NCBI RefSeq assembly: GCF_001640025.1
Contig: NC_031674.1
Location: 4,030,001 to 4,094,000, forward strand
Direction of reading: 5' to 3'
Source: Sugiyamaella lignohabitans
Lineage: Eukaryota > Ascomycota > Dipodascomycetes > Dipodascales > Trichomonascaceae
Length of the DNA stretch: 64,000 nucleotides
The notes below the pieces were generated by a model, which saw only the letters and a program-made list of their open reading frames with translations, was not told where the DNA came from and did no database searches. Position numbers and translations under genes: made by a program. Below, piece by piece: positions 42,647-54,371 of the stretch (position 1 is its first letter; each line of letters starts with the position of its first letter).

Positions 42647-42844
42647 TTATTTTTTGGTTGTAGTTAGCTAGAAAATAAATAAAAATAAAATATTTCGGCG
42701 AACTAGCAGTGGTATTATACAATGCACAACCGAATTACACACGGAGTGGGGTATGTCGACAGAGGATATATGTAACTCGGGCTAGAAAATGGGATTGAAA
42801 AGGTTTGGACAGAAAAAAGGATTAGAAGTCAGTGCCGAGAGGGT

Positions 42845-42950
42845 GCTGGTGAAATATAAACGATGGGATCTGAGATTATTAGATTGTATTTATTAGGATT
42901 GATTGACTTTAGACAATATTTATTGACTCATTGATTGATTGATTGATTGA
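42845..42950 (+). repeat. R-family short repeat, copy 6 with (ATTG)n tail
   Basis: A diverged copy: GCTGGTGAAATATAAACGATG, GGATCTGAGATTATTAGATT, then GACTTTAGACAATATTTATTG and four to five ATTG units. Confidence 0.65.
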
Positions 42951-43868
42951 AGTGGGTACCAGGGCAAGCCGTAACTGAAAAATTATCAATGATCATCGTA
43001 CACATTGTCTTATAAACAAAAGCTGAAAATATTGCAAATTCTATTTCGAATATTAAAACAAAATAGAACCTTATTAAGCACATATTCAAAGCGGTATTGG
43101 CGTTCTTTTGCCAACACTCTGCAATTACTTTAGACGTTGATCTCTTATGATAGAGATGAGTAGTAGTGGTTTTTTCCCAGTAAGCATTAATAAAGGTGTA
43201 AACCTGGAAGCTGAACCGCTTTCCCGTGTGTTCATTGAAATATCTTGAGTCATTTTGATATTTTAATGGGCAGCCTGTCTAGACATGATACCTTTGAGGC
43301 CATTGCCGGCTACTTGTGCATACGTTTGGTGTGCTTTACTGGCAACCTTTTGGGTCACTCCTTTTGTTCCTTGTGCACAGTTTTGCTATCTGCTGCGACA
43401 GCTGCAATTTCTGCCCGAAGCTTCCCTACGTCCAAGGTAGCAGCGTGACACATGCTCTCAGCACTATACTTTTGCCTCTAGTTGATCATTTTCCTCTACC
43501 AATTGCTTCACATTGTTTGCCACCTCTGCTATAAAGCTAGCTTTGGGTTGTTCCTCACGTGTGTTTGGCCTTTGCTTCAGACAGCGCAATGAGTTCCGAA
43601 CAGAGAATAACCTTGCATCTGTCTGGCTCTTCTAGAAGAGTTTGATAATTTCAGTCAGGTGGGCCTTGGTAGCTTTGCTCATATGCTCCCTTCCATTTTC
43701 CATGACGGCTTATATTCGTTCACCATGTGCCGCTTTCAATCGGCCAATTAAAGTTTCCTCCTCTGTTTTTAGTATGTGTAACGGCCATTCTAATAAAAAT
43801 GAAAGTTGAATTTAAGGTAGATCACACTCTGACTACCCGTATCTACATGTTAAGTAGAATACATACTA
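42951..43868. other. gene-free spacer between repeat copies 6 and 5
   Basis: Only short overlapping frames (up to 72 codons). No RNA gene or further repeat copy was recognised. Confidence 0.35.
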
Positions 43869-43966
43869 ATCCTGGTGACGTATAAATGATGGGATTTGAA
43901 ATTATTTGAATTGTGTTAATTATGTATAGCTTGGGACTTTAAACAACATTTGTTGATTTATTGATC
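43869..43966 (+). repeat. R-family short repeat, copy 5
   Basis: The best-preserved copy: ATCCTGGTGACGTATAAATG, ATGGGATTTGAAATTATTTG, AATTGTGTTAATTATGTATA, GGGACTTTAAACAACATTTG, tail TTGATTTATTGATC. Confidence 0.8.
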
Positions 43967-44338
43967 CAGATTTGCAGAGGCGTCACATAATATCTGAAGT
44001 TGACTCTCAGTAGTCCAGCAAACATCGTGGTTTAACATCATCTTCTCAAAGAAAAAGCACTCAAACAATAAACCTATCAATCCAAATAGAGACCACGTAT
44101 TCACTCATTCAGTAATCATAGTACAGGACTTCATTATACCCGTTACATTATTAGAATAAACAGACGAGTATACCTAAACTGCCAACCTTGGTATACAGCA
44201 TGCTCTTCTACTAATATAGACTTGACCACCCGAAAACCTCACAGACAGACGTAAGTTGGTTGACCAGCAAAAATCAATAGAAAAAGAGTAGGCATTCATC
44301 CAAAGCATCAATCGAGCAATTACATGACTAAAAAGCAC

Positions 44339-45094
44339 CTAGTACCCCCTCAACCCTTCGTAAGATATCAGCAAAGTGCCCAGCACCCCAAACATACAGT
44401 CAAGTCCATCACTGGCCGGTTCGCCTGACACAAACACATAGCACGACTTCCCCGCACTATATGCGCTATAAATAAGTTGCTTGTTCCCATATAGAGTCGC
44501 GTTAGCCCTTCGCATGTCTGAAAGCCTACTTATTGGGGGATCAAAGATGGTGCCAGGTACCAGCGACTGGTCCTCAGTAACATTAGCCAGACTGTCAAGG
44601 GATCTAACCGTAAGTGCAGCGGGACGGTCGGACCAAGAATAAACATGATTATCTACTGGAAAACGCGAAGATAGAACGCGGTGACTCGATCGAACAACTG
44701 CCTCTTCATAGGCCATGAACAGAGGCACCACTACGACGAAGAGGACCATGAAAATTATAATCACGGTTTTCTTCCATTTTTGTCGCGGATGGGGTATTAG
44801 CAACAACAGACGAGAGTTCTCCTCCCGCAGTGCATCTATTGTTTGGTTTAGATGGGAGATCTCTATGTCGTTGGATTGCTGTGTGTTTTGCCCTAGAGCA
44901 CCATCAGCATCATAACCATGACCATCCGTTCTATCAATACTTCTTCCATCGTCAAAGCTCAGTCTCAAATACTCCTTCAACGCATTATGCCTCTGTTGAA
45001 GTTCTTTATGTGATGTACCCAGGGCGGTCAATTGTTTGCGAAGAGATTCGACTTCATTTCGAAGGGAATCTAAATTGAAGCCGTCGCTTGCCAT
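44339..45094 (-). CDS. coiled-coil single-pass membrane protein of unknown function
   Basis: 251 residues, not recognised. Residues 8-46 (LRNEVESLRKQLTALGTSHKEL) and 76-98 (ISHLNQTIDALREENSRLL) form heptad-like coiled coils. KWKKT at 106-110 then a 19-residue hydrophobic stretch (VIIIFMVLFVVVVPLFMAY) make one transmembrane helix with a cytosolic basic flank. The C-terminal 120 residues have NVT and NAT glycosylation sites and two cysteines (near 217 and 231), so a type II topology with a lumenal or outer C-domain is likely. It ends in a weakly hydrophobic patch. It resembles tethers or vesicle proteins in layout only. It borders the repeat island, is intronless, and may be lineage-specific. 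The ATG at 45094 is the first in frame. Confidence 0.65.
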   Translation of the reverse strand: MASDGFNLDSLRNEVESLRKQLTALGTSHKELQQRHNALKEYLRLSFDDGRSIDRTDGHGYDADGALGQNTQQSNDIEISHLNQTIDALREENSRLLLLIPHPRQKWKKTVIIIFMVLFVVVVPLFMAYEEAVVRSSHRVLSSRFPVDNHVYSWSDRPAALTVRSLDSLANVTEDQSLVPGTIFDPPISRLSDMRRANATLYGNKQLIYSAYSAGKSCYVFVSGEPASDGLDCMFGVLGTLLISYEGLRGY

Positions 45095-46344
45095 AATAGA
45101 CCTACGATATCAAGTGCAAACCATGAGTTCTAAAAAAAATATGCCTAAAACCACTTATTAGTGGAATGAAAGCTTGCCAGAAGACATACAAACCGGTGGC
45201 AAAGCAGGTTCTAACTTTCGGCATCAGTGGTGATCTAGACACACAGTGGACCCTGCGGCGTTAATGGAATTGTGATTGCCAGTTCAATCGCTGTAGCATC
45301 TTAATTTTACGTCTCCTAATTAATGACAAGAATTGAGGATTAAAATAAGATCAAGGACAGCATACATTATTACCAGAATAGATACAATGTTCAGGCTCAT
45401 ATCGCCTAGATATACCATACCAGTTATATTACTACATAATGCTTATAACCTGTGGTTGATCAACTATTATCTGAACAACCTCAGATTTTTGTGGCTTAAA
45501 GGTGGTGTAATAGTGACCACTATCCACAGCTCCCAGCCTTACCAAGTTATCTAAAAGTGATATACAAATATCTCCTCTAGGCCCGAGTGGCGAGTTTCTA
45601 AACGGACAAAAATACCAATCATCATCGATTGTAATAGTTGATAAGGAAAAAAAAAAAAAAAATTCAGAAAGCCTGCATTTTAGAGCTCGTTAAATACTGA
45701 AAATTCCTGATCAGGGTAACTCGACCTCATGTTTACGATTTTATTCTATTATTTTGTTAACGAGGTACCATCATAGTCACATGATGTGTTAGATCTTGTA
45801 CTCACTTTTCAGATCATCGATATAGCGGTTTGAAAAATTAACGTTTTTAAGAAGCCACACTGGACTTCACAGATAGGATAGTCGAGAACTGGACTGGAAT
45901 CCAAAAGCATTACTATTGTTTTGTCGAAAATAAGGATAAATCCTGTGAGACATACGGACCAAGTTCATATCGATAACAGCTGAGTATTCGCCAGGTTGTA
46001 CCAGTAATCTTTGCCTTGCATTTAACGTTGTATTAACGTTATAAATATACTCTCTGGGTAGCAGTGCCCTAAATCCTGTAAGTCGGAATCTACCACAAGT
46101 GGCTGATGTGTATTGAGAGAGCGATAAATCTAACAAATTCTAGCGTCTGAAGTTTTAGCCTTTAACGTAAAGCTGAATTTCAATTGCTGTCTGTCAATTC
46201 GAAGGTAGGTTATAATCCACTCAAATGAATTGATTATCGTCATTCCCGGATACGATCGATTTGACAAAACATACGATAATGATGGCGTGTTTTGGTGTCA
46301 GTTCTTGCATACATGATGTAATTTTGCTAACTTAAGAATAGACA
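45095..46344. other. 1.25 kb intergenic region between membrane-protein gene and GCN1
   Basis: Divergent promoters. It contains an A17-like run at about 45645-45661 and no supported gene. The 89-codon frame on the complement at 45867-46136 shows no family signal. Confidence 0.4.
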
Positions 46345-49300
46345 ATGGGCGTCAAATGGGCCGAAGTGGAGACTCAGGCGGCTCAAACACTGCTTCAATC
46401 TTCACCAGTTTCGAAGGCCGCGTTTCTAGAATCGTTGGCGAACTTGATAGTAGAAGGTAAGTTTGGGACTACATGTTAAAACCACAGTGGAATTTCAACC
46501 TAACATAAAAAAATAGATGAAGCTGATGCCGCAAATGTCGTGGAAAGGGTGTTTTCATTTTATTCACACTATGGTGACCCTCGCTCCAGGAAAGCCGCTG
46601 AAAATGTTCTGGTAACATATTGCAAGCAATTTGATGCTGCCATCCAAAAATTTCAAGACTCAGTAGTCCGCGCATCTCAACCTTCTACGAGGCAATGGGC
46701 CTCTACCGATTTAATGACTGTTCTAGAATGGATTAACGGAATCATCAGCGAAAAGAAGACAGCAAAGCTAGCTCTCAGCACTGAATTTGTCGCAGCCCAT
46801 GCCATTCTATTGGAAAAGGCCGTGTATTCCACTGAACACAGAGAAAGACTCGCGCATTCAGCTTTAAAGACCACTAGATATGCATTCTCCAAATACTTAA
46901 TCAACACGAGTGATACGACAAACGGGTACCTTCAGTCACTCTTCGACCAGAAGAATCTTAGTAGTATTATTCTTCTATCTGCTATGGCTGGGGCTGCCTC
47001 GGATTTGGTAAGCTCTTTGCCATCTGCAAGCGAGCTTATCAAGGACCACAAAGAAAATATCTATAATTTGTACGTGCAGGTGGTTCTTTCGTCAAAGGTC
47101 CCTTTAAACCGTGCTGTGGTAGACTCCTTCCAGCCTCTTTTTGTTGATTATACTCTTACGGAAGATTTTGATACAATTATTCTGCCTGCTGTTTCGAAAT
47201 CATTATTAAGAGCTCCTGAAATTGTGCTACAATTCATTATCCCTGGTTTACTCTCAGCATTGTCGCCTCTAGTAGACATATCATCTGCTGTAGAAAACTC
47301 GCTGGTTAATTCTTTCACATCAGCTTTTGCATCTTCTAATGTCATTGTTCGTGACTCTGCTGCTGAGTGTTTGAGAATCGCAATTCAACATTGTTATGAT
47401 CAAGAAGCAATCAATAGAATAAGTCTAACCTTAGCGAACAACCTGAAGAAAGCAACTTCTCCAGACCATCGCATCCTTTATGGTTCAGTCCTCGCAGATA
47501 ATATTAAGAGCAATAATGGGGCTTCTCTTGCGGCTATTATTTTACCTGTAGCTACTAAGGAATCTAATGAACTAGCATTAACCCAACTAACTCGTGCGTT
47601 GTTTTATCATTTCATCCGTGGAGACAACTACGATAAATCAATCATTGAAGGCATCAAAAAAGGCTTTACAGAAAAGCGACTGACTATTCGTAGAGTTTGG
47701 ATAACTGAATTTGTTAAGCGAGTCTCTAATGAAGTAAAATCAGATTCATTGGTAAATTTTATTTCATCTTTTGATATTCAGCTAGATGCCGCGTTCAAGG
47801 AAGTTGCTTCTAACCCCACTAATGCCATTCAGAACAAGGCTGTTGCTATCGGTTTTGCTCTCCTAACTCTGAAGCCAATTTCGTATGCAGATGAAGGTGC
47901 AAGTTTGCTGACATCTCCCAGAGTCTATCAAAAGTTGATTTCTGATCAGGAGTTTGAGTGGGCTATCTTGGCTACCAAGTCTACGGACCAGTTTACCTTA
48001 GAATTAGGCAGAGCTTGGATTTTCTATGTTCTTTCTCATCAGGTACCTTCGTCCTGTCGCCGTAGCGCATTGGAGGCTTTAAGGAATGTGTACATGGACA
48101 ATAGTCCCTCCGTTGGGCCCTTACTTATTGAGGCTCTATCTGAAAAGGAAACCTTGACAACGTATACCAATCTTCAGCAAATAATCAATATTTTCAGTAC
48201 AGATGTTGACCCTGTTCAAGCAAAGGAGTCGAACCTGGCAAAGCTCATATTTGTTTGTCACTATCCTGGCGCTCTGGGCAAGGCCAGCTGGGCGACACTC
48301 TGTTTACGGGCCGGTGTTGATCCTGGTGAGCTAGTTGCTCACTTGCATGATAGCATGCTACGTGATATTTTCTCTGTTGTTGATGACTCACTCTATCCGA
48401 CTGCATTCGCAGCTCTAGCTACCCTCTGTTTTATTAGAAGCGATTTAATTGTTCCAAGTGTTGTTCAGTTTATTAATTCTTCTCTTAATTCGGCATTGAT
48501 ATCGGAATTCTCTGCGGACGACATCACCATATGGAATAGCCCGGAGGGTGAGCTTGTTGATTTAGATGCCAGAAACTCGTCCACTAAGAGGAAGGTTTAT
48601 GTTGAGAACAAAAACTCCAAAGATTTTGAAACGAGGAAATGGGAGGAGTCGGTAAGGAATGAGATCTCCAAGAAGAAAGCTAACGCCCCTGATACTTTAA
48701 AGACAAAGAAACTTTCGAAAGAAGAGCAGACCATTCTTGATAAGCAGTCAGCTATACGTGCTTCTGTAAATCAGATTGTTGCTAAGTATAAAAGAGCCAT
48801 CTCTCTTGTTAATACCCTTGCTTCTCAGACTCTTGTTGAGAACGGTAGAGAATTATGGTTCCCTGCCAGCGTACTGAAGCTGGTTGAGTTGCTCAACTGC
48901 CCAAATCAGGTTTTGGGTCAGGAAATCGGCGAGTCGTTCCTCAATTTATCACTCAACCTTTCTGACAGAATTGACCCTGGAATGAAAAAGATCATTGGTG
49001 TAGCAATCCTAAGGTCCATTGGAGTTTCTGAAACATATATTGCTGAAGAGTATTTAGCAGAGCCACTTAAAGATCTCGTTACTAGAGTTCTCTATAGAAT
49101 TAAATTTCTTTGCGTCCAACGCCCATTAGACGCTATTACTTTGGTGTATGTCATTCCTCTTCTTTTAAGAACTTTGGAAAATAAGGGGGGTATTGGAACG
49201 AGCTCTGATGATGAGATCGAGGAGCAAGTTATTCTTGCCCTAGATATACTGTCAGCTCATGCAGAGCAGCTGAACAACATTCCTCGCGGAAATTTACTCC

Positions 49301-52300
49301 AGAATTTGATAGACCTTATGACATCGAGAATGAACAGTGCTAAACACATCAAAGATTGTTTGGTTGCCATAATTCAAAATGTTTCTGGCACAATATCTGA
49401 AACTGAAATCAATGTGCTATTGTCTAATGTCCTATCTGGTGATGTTTTTGTTCGCACTACTCTCCTTGAAGTCATCGACGGAGAATTGGACAATTGCCTC
49501 GTTGATCGCGGATTCTCGAGTGAGATTTGGATTGAAAGGTTTGACGACGAGCTTGTAATTGCAAATTTAGCGACTGAGATCTGGCAATACAACGAGTTCA
49601 AGACTGACGAACAAACGCCTCGAAAGCTCCTGGAGTTCCTTGGTTCTGAACATGCGTCTTTGCGCCACGCTTGTGCAAGATCAATAGCGGCTTCAGTGGG
49701 TGCGAATAAGACTCTTGCTTCAGCAACTTATCAGTCTCTCATAAATCTCTTCATTGAGAAATCAAAACCCCCACCGCCTGTGTATGACAAATTTGGTATC
49801 CTCGTGAAATCTAGCAATGAGGATCCATGGTACACACGAAGTGGTATCGCTAAAGCCCTGCAAGAATTTGCACCTCTTCTTCAAGAAACGTCTCTCGTCA
49901 TTGAGATGTTTGAATTCTTGATTAACACCGGATTAGGTGATCAGAATTCGACTGTTCATAGCGAGTTACTGGAAGCTGGTCTCGCGGTTATTAACACCCG
50001 TGGCTTGAACAATGTTGAATCTCTCATTCCGATTTTTGAGTCTTATCTTGCCAAATCAGATAAGGAGAAGAACGATCAAATCAGTGAATCAGTAATCATT
50101 TTGTATGGTGCTTTAGCTAGACACTTACAGTCTGATGATGCAAGATTGATTAAGGTTGTTGACAGACTTCTGGCCACTTTAGATACCCCTTCTGAAGACG
50201 TCCAGTATGCTGTATCACAGTGCTTGCCTCCTCTTGTCAAGCTTATAACTCCTCAGCTGGGAAGCTATTTTGAAAAGATTCTGGAGAAGCTTTTCACTAG
50301 CGCCAAGTTTGCGGAAAGAAGAGGCGCTGCTTACGGACTCGCAGGTCTTGTAAAAGGCGTTGGTATCTCTTCATTGGCTGATTATGACATTATTCGATCT
50401 TTAACTGATGCTATTGAAGATAAAAAGGATCCCAAAAAGCGCCAAGGCGGTCAGTTTGCTTTCGAGTGTCTTTCAATGGCTCTTGGAAAGTATTTTGAGC
50501 CATATGTCATTGAGTTGGTTCCAATTATTTTATCATGTCTAGGAGACAGTAATATTGAGGTTCGTGAGGCCACCACCTATGCTTCACGTTCTATTATGAA
50601 AAACACCACAGGGTATGGTATCAGTAAACTGATACCTTTGGCACTTGAGAATTTGGACCAAACTGCATGGAGAGCGAAAAAGGGTGCTGTTGAGTTATTA
50701 GGTAACATGGCCTATCTTGACCCCCAACAGCTGTCCTCTTCATTGTCAACAATTATTCCCGAGATTGTTGGTGTTTTGAATGACACTCACAAGGAAGTAA
50801 GGAATGCAGCAAACCAGAGTCTACAACGATTTGGAGAGGTAATTAGGAACCCTGAAATTCAGACTCTGGTACCCATTCTTATCAAGGCTATCAGCGACTC
50901 AACCAGATACACTGAAGACGCCTTGGACAGCTTACTCAAAACCAAGTTCGTTCATTACATTGATGCCCCCTCTTTGTCACTTATTGTCCATGTTCTACAC
51001 AGAGGATTGAAGGATCGGTCAGCTGCTATCAAACGTAAGGCATGCCAGATTGTGGGTAATATGTCCATATTGACAGACAGTAGAGATCTTCAGCCATATC
51101 TTCCTTCAATGGTTTCTGAGCTAGAAGTTGCTATGGTTGACCCTGTTCCCGAAACTAGAGCCACTGCTAGTAAGGCCCTTGGTTCCTTAGTAGAAAAACT
51201 TGGCGAAGAACAGTTCCCTGACTTGATTCCTCGCCTTATGGATACCTTGAAAGATGAAAGTCGTAGTGGCGACCGTCTGGGTTCTGCTCAAGCACTTAGT
51301 GAGGTCATTTACGGACTGGGTATAGGCAAATTGGAAGAACTGCTACCTGTTATCTTGAAGAACTGTACCAGTTCTAAATCATGGATCAGGCAGGGTTATA
51401 TGCCAATGTTGTTATATTTGCCGGCCTGTTTTGGAGCTAGTCTTAGCCCCTACCTCAATCAAATTATCCCACCAATCCTATCGGGCTTGGCTGATAACGT
51501 TGAGGATGTACGCGACACTGCCTTAAAGGCTGGTCGTCGTCTTGTTCGCAACTATGCCACCAAGGCTGTGGACTTACTACTACCCGAACTTGAAAGCGGT
51601 CTTTCAGATAGAAATCACCGCATTAGGCTGTCGTCTGTCGAGCTAACGGGTGATTTATTGTTCCAAGTTACTGGTATTAATTCTAAGAATATTGATGAAG
51701 AGCAAGTTGCCTCTAGTGAGATTAACAAGACACTGATTGATGTTTTGGGCTCTCAACGCAGAGATCGCATACTGTCATCACTTTTCATTTGTCGTTCTGA
51801 TACATCGGCCATGGTCCGTAATTCTGCTCTTGAAGTTTGGAAGTGCTTGGTTGCCAATACTCCTAGAACTGTAAAGGAGATCTTGCCTTCTCTAACTCAG
51901 ATGATTATCAAGAGATTAGCTAGCTCTGACGATGAGCAACGTACGATAGCTGCCCAGACTTTAGGCGACCTCGTGAGAAGAGTCGGTGGCAATGCACTTG
52001 GTAGCTTATTACCCACGCTGGAAGAAGAAATGTTATCAAGTGACGGCGATGCTAAGCAGGGTATTTGTCTTGCACTAATTGAGTTGGTCAAATCAACTTC
52101 TCCCGAGGCTTTGATTGAATATCAACAGACTATAGTCGGCATCGTGCGAAATGCCCTCACTGATAGCGATTCAAACGTTCGTGAAGCTGCTGGCCATGCA
52201 TTTGATGCATTGCAAGAATCATTGGACGAGGCTGCAGATGACATTTTGCCGGATCTAATTGAACAAATGCAAAATGGTGATGAAAGCGCACTGTCAGCGT

Positions 52301-54198
52301 TGAAGGAAATGATGTCAACGAAGAGTGATGTTGTTTTCCCTGTACTGATCCCTACCCTTCTGACACCACCAATGACACCTTTCAAAGCCAGATCTCTGGC
52401 ATCAGTCGTTGCCGTATCTGGTGTTGCTCTGTATAAGCGTTTGACATCTATCCTTAATGCTCTAGTTGATGCATTGACTAGGGATCGTGATGAATCTATT
52501 AGCGAAGCTCTTGATACAGTTGTTTTATCAGTTGTCCATGAAGAGGGCGTTCATCCATTGATGCAACACCTTCTTTCTTTGGCTAAAAATGAACAAATAA
52601 GCAAGAGAGAGATCACTTTCCGCCACATGGTTTTGTTCTTCGAACAGTCTACGCTGGATTATTCGATGTATATCCAGGATTGGCTCAGTTTGCTTATTAA
52701 TGCATTGGATGAACGTGATGAGAATGTTGTGAAGGCTGCATGGGCGGCCCTATCTGTTTTGGTCAAGAAATTGTCAAAAGAAGATATGGAAAAACTTGTT
52801 AGACCAACGCGCCAAGCTTTGGTATTAACAGGCTCTCCTGGCAGCGACTTACCAGGCTTCGCTTTACCAAAGGGTCCCAGCTGTATTTTGCCTATCTTCA
52901 TTCAAGGTCTTATGTATGGTACAAGTGATCAAAGAGAACAAGCTGCGCTGGGTATTGCTGATATTGTTGAGAGAACTAGCCCAGATAGTTTGAAACCATT
53001 TGTAACTCAAATCACGGGTCCTCTCATCAGAACAATTGGTGAAAGGTTCCCATCTGATGTGAAGGCAGCTATTTTGTACACCTTGAGCTTGTTATTGACA
53101 AAGATACCGGCTTTCTTAAAGCCTTTCTTGCCTCAATTGCAAAGAACTTTTGCTAAATCCTTATCTGATCCAACCAGCGAGCTCTTAAGGTCAAGGGCCG
53201 CAAAAGCGCTTGGTATCCTCATTACACTTCAAGCGAGAATAGATCCTCTAGTAAACGAATTGATTAGTGGTGCCCGAATCAGCACTGATTCTGGCGTGAC
53301 AGAAGCAATGTTACAGGCTTTATATGAAGTTGTGTCTAGTGTTGGTAAGAACCTTAGTGATGCTTCTAAAAATTCGGTTATTGCATTTATTGAGCAAATT
53401 TTACCATCTGGAAATGGGAAGCCAAAGGTATTGTCACTGTTGGCTAAGATATTGTCAGCTATTGTAGGCACCGTAGATGGCGAGCAGGCAGGTAAGATCA
53501 TTAAACAGGCTCTTCAACACGAAGATGAAAACTTTAGTATTTTGATTTTGAACGGCGTTCTGAAGTATGGAAGTGAGACCGTAAAAAATACAGATCTTAG
53601 CGCCAGCATCTACAAATACTTTGCGGAACGGGCATCTTCTGAACACAGCAATGTAGCTGAGGCATCTATAATCGGTCTTGGAAAATACCTGCTCTCGATC
53701 TCTATTCCAGAAAGTGAAGAAACGGAGGAGATTATAAAGAAATTAGCCGAGTCAATTGAAAAGTCCGAGTCAAGATCCACCGATACGAGGAGACTGGCAC
53801 TAGTTGTTTTGAGAACGATCGCAAGAGAAAAATACCAGCTGGTCTCACCATACATCGACCTTATTGCAGTTCCTCTGTTCGGCTGTGTAAGGGATATGAT
53901 CATTCCAGTGAAACTGGCTGCTGAGAAAGTCTACCTAACCATCTTCAAGTTAGTAGAAGACCCTGAGGGAAAAATTTTCGAAGAGTGGTTCAACAATGCT
54001 AAAAACTCAGGCGTTATTCCTGCGCCACAGCAGAGATCTATTAATGATTACACCAGAAGAGTAGCATTCAGATTGGCACAAGCTGAACGCGATAGAATTG
54101 CAGCCGGTGGTGATGATGAGACCTTGTTCTCCGACCGCATTGAAGATATGAATGAGATTTGGTCCGTTGGAAATGTAGAAGTTAGTAGTAGAAACTAA
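46345..54198 (+). CDS. GCN1: Gcn1, activator of the Gcn2 kinase
   Basis: Spliced model: exon 1 46345-46456, exon 2 46517-54198, 2597 residues (S. cerevisiae 2672). Exon 1 supplies MGVKWAEVETQAAQTLLQSS, joined in phase as VEG/D: LIVEDEADAANVVERVF. Nearly the whole protein is HEAT repeats. The eEF3-like central region is clear (RRGAAYGLAGLVKGVG, DKKDPKKRQGGQFAFECLS, RAKKGAVELLGNMAYLDPQQ), as is PVLIPTLLTPPMTPFKARSL further on, then the RWD-binding region that contacts Gcn2. With Gcn20 it senses stalled or colliding ribosomes and activates Gcn2, raising Gcn4. A Lys-rich insert at about 660-720 (EEQTILDKQSAIRASVNQIV) is also a family feature. It is convergent with EFG1. Confidence 0.97.
46457..46516 (+). 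other. intron in GCN1 (60 nt)
   Basis: Donor GTAAGTTTG, branch CCTAAC (46498-46503) and acceptor AAAAAAATAG ending at 46516. Phase 1. The shortest intron in the window. Confidence 0.92.
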
Positions 54199-54371
54199 TA
54201 TGTTCAACGGCCGTAGGCAAATATATTGTATGCAAATTATAGATAATGCTCTATTAGAATTCTATTCCGCTCTAGCGGTGAAATAATGACATGCAAAAAT
54301 GACATAATAGGATATTAACAGGGTTAAAATACAACTATAATCCATGCTGTCTATAGGACGAATAATACCCA

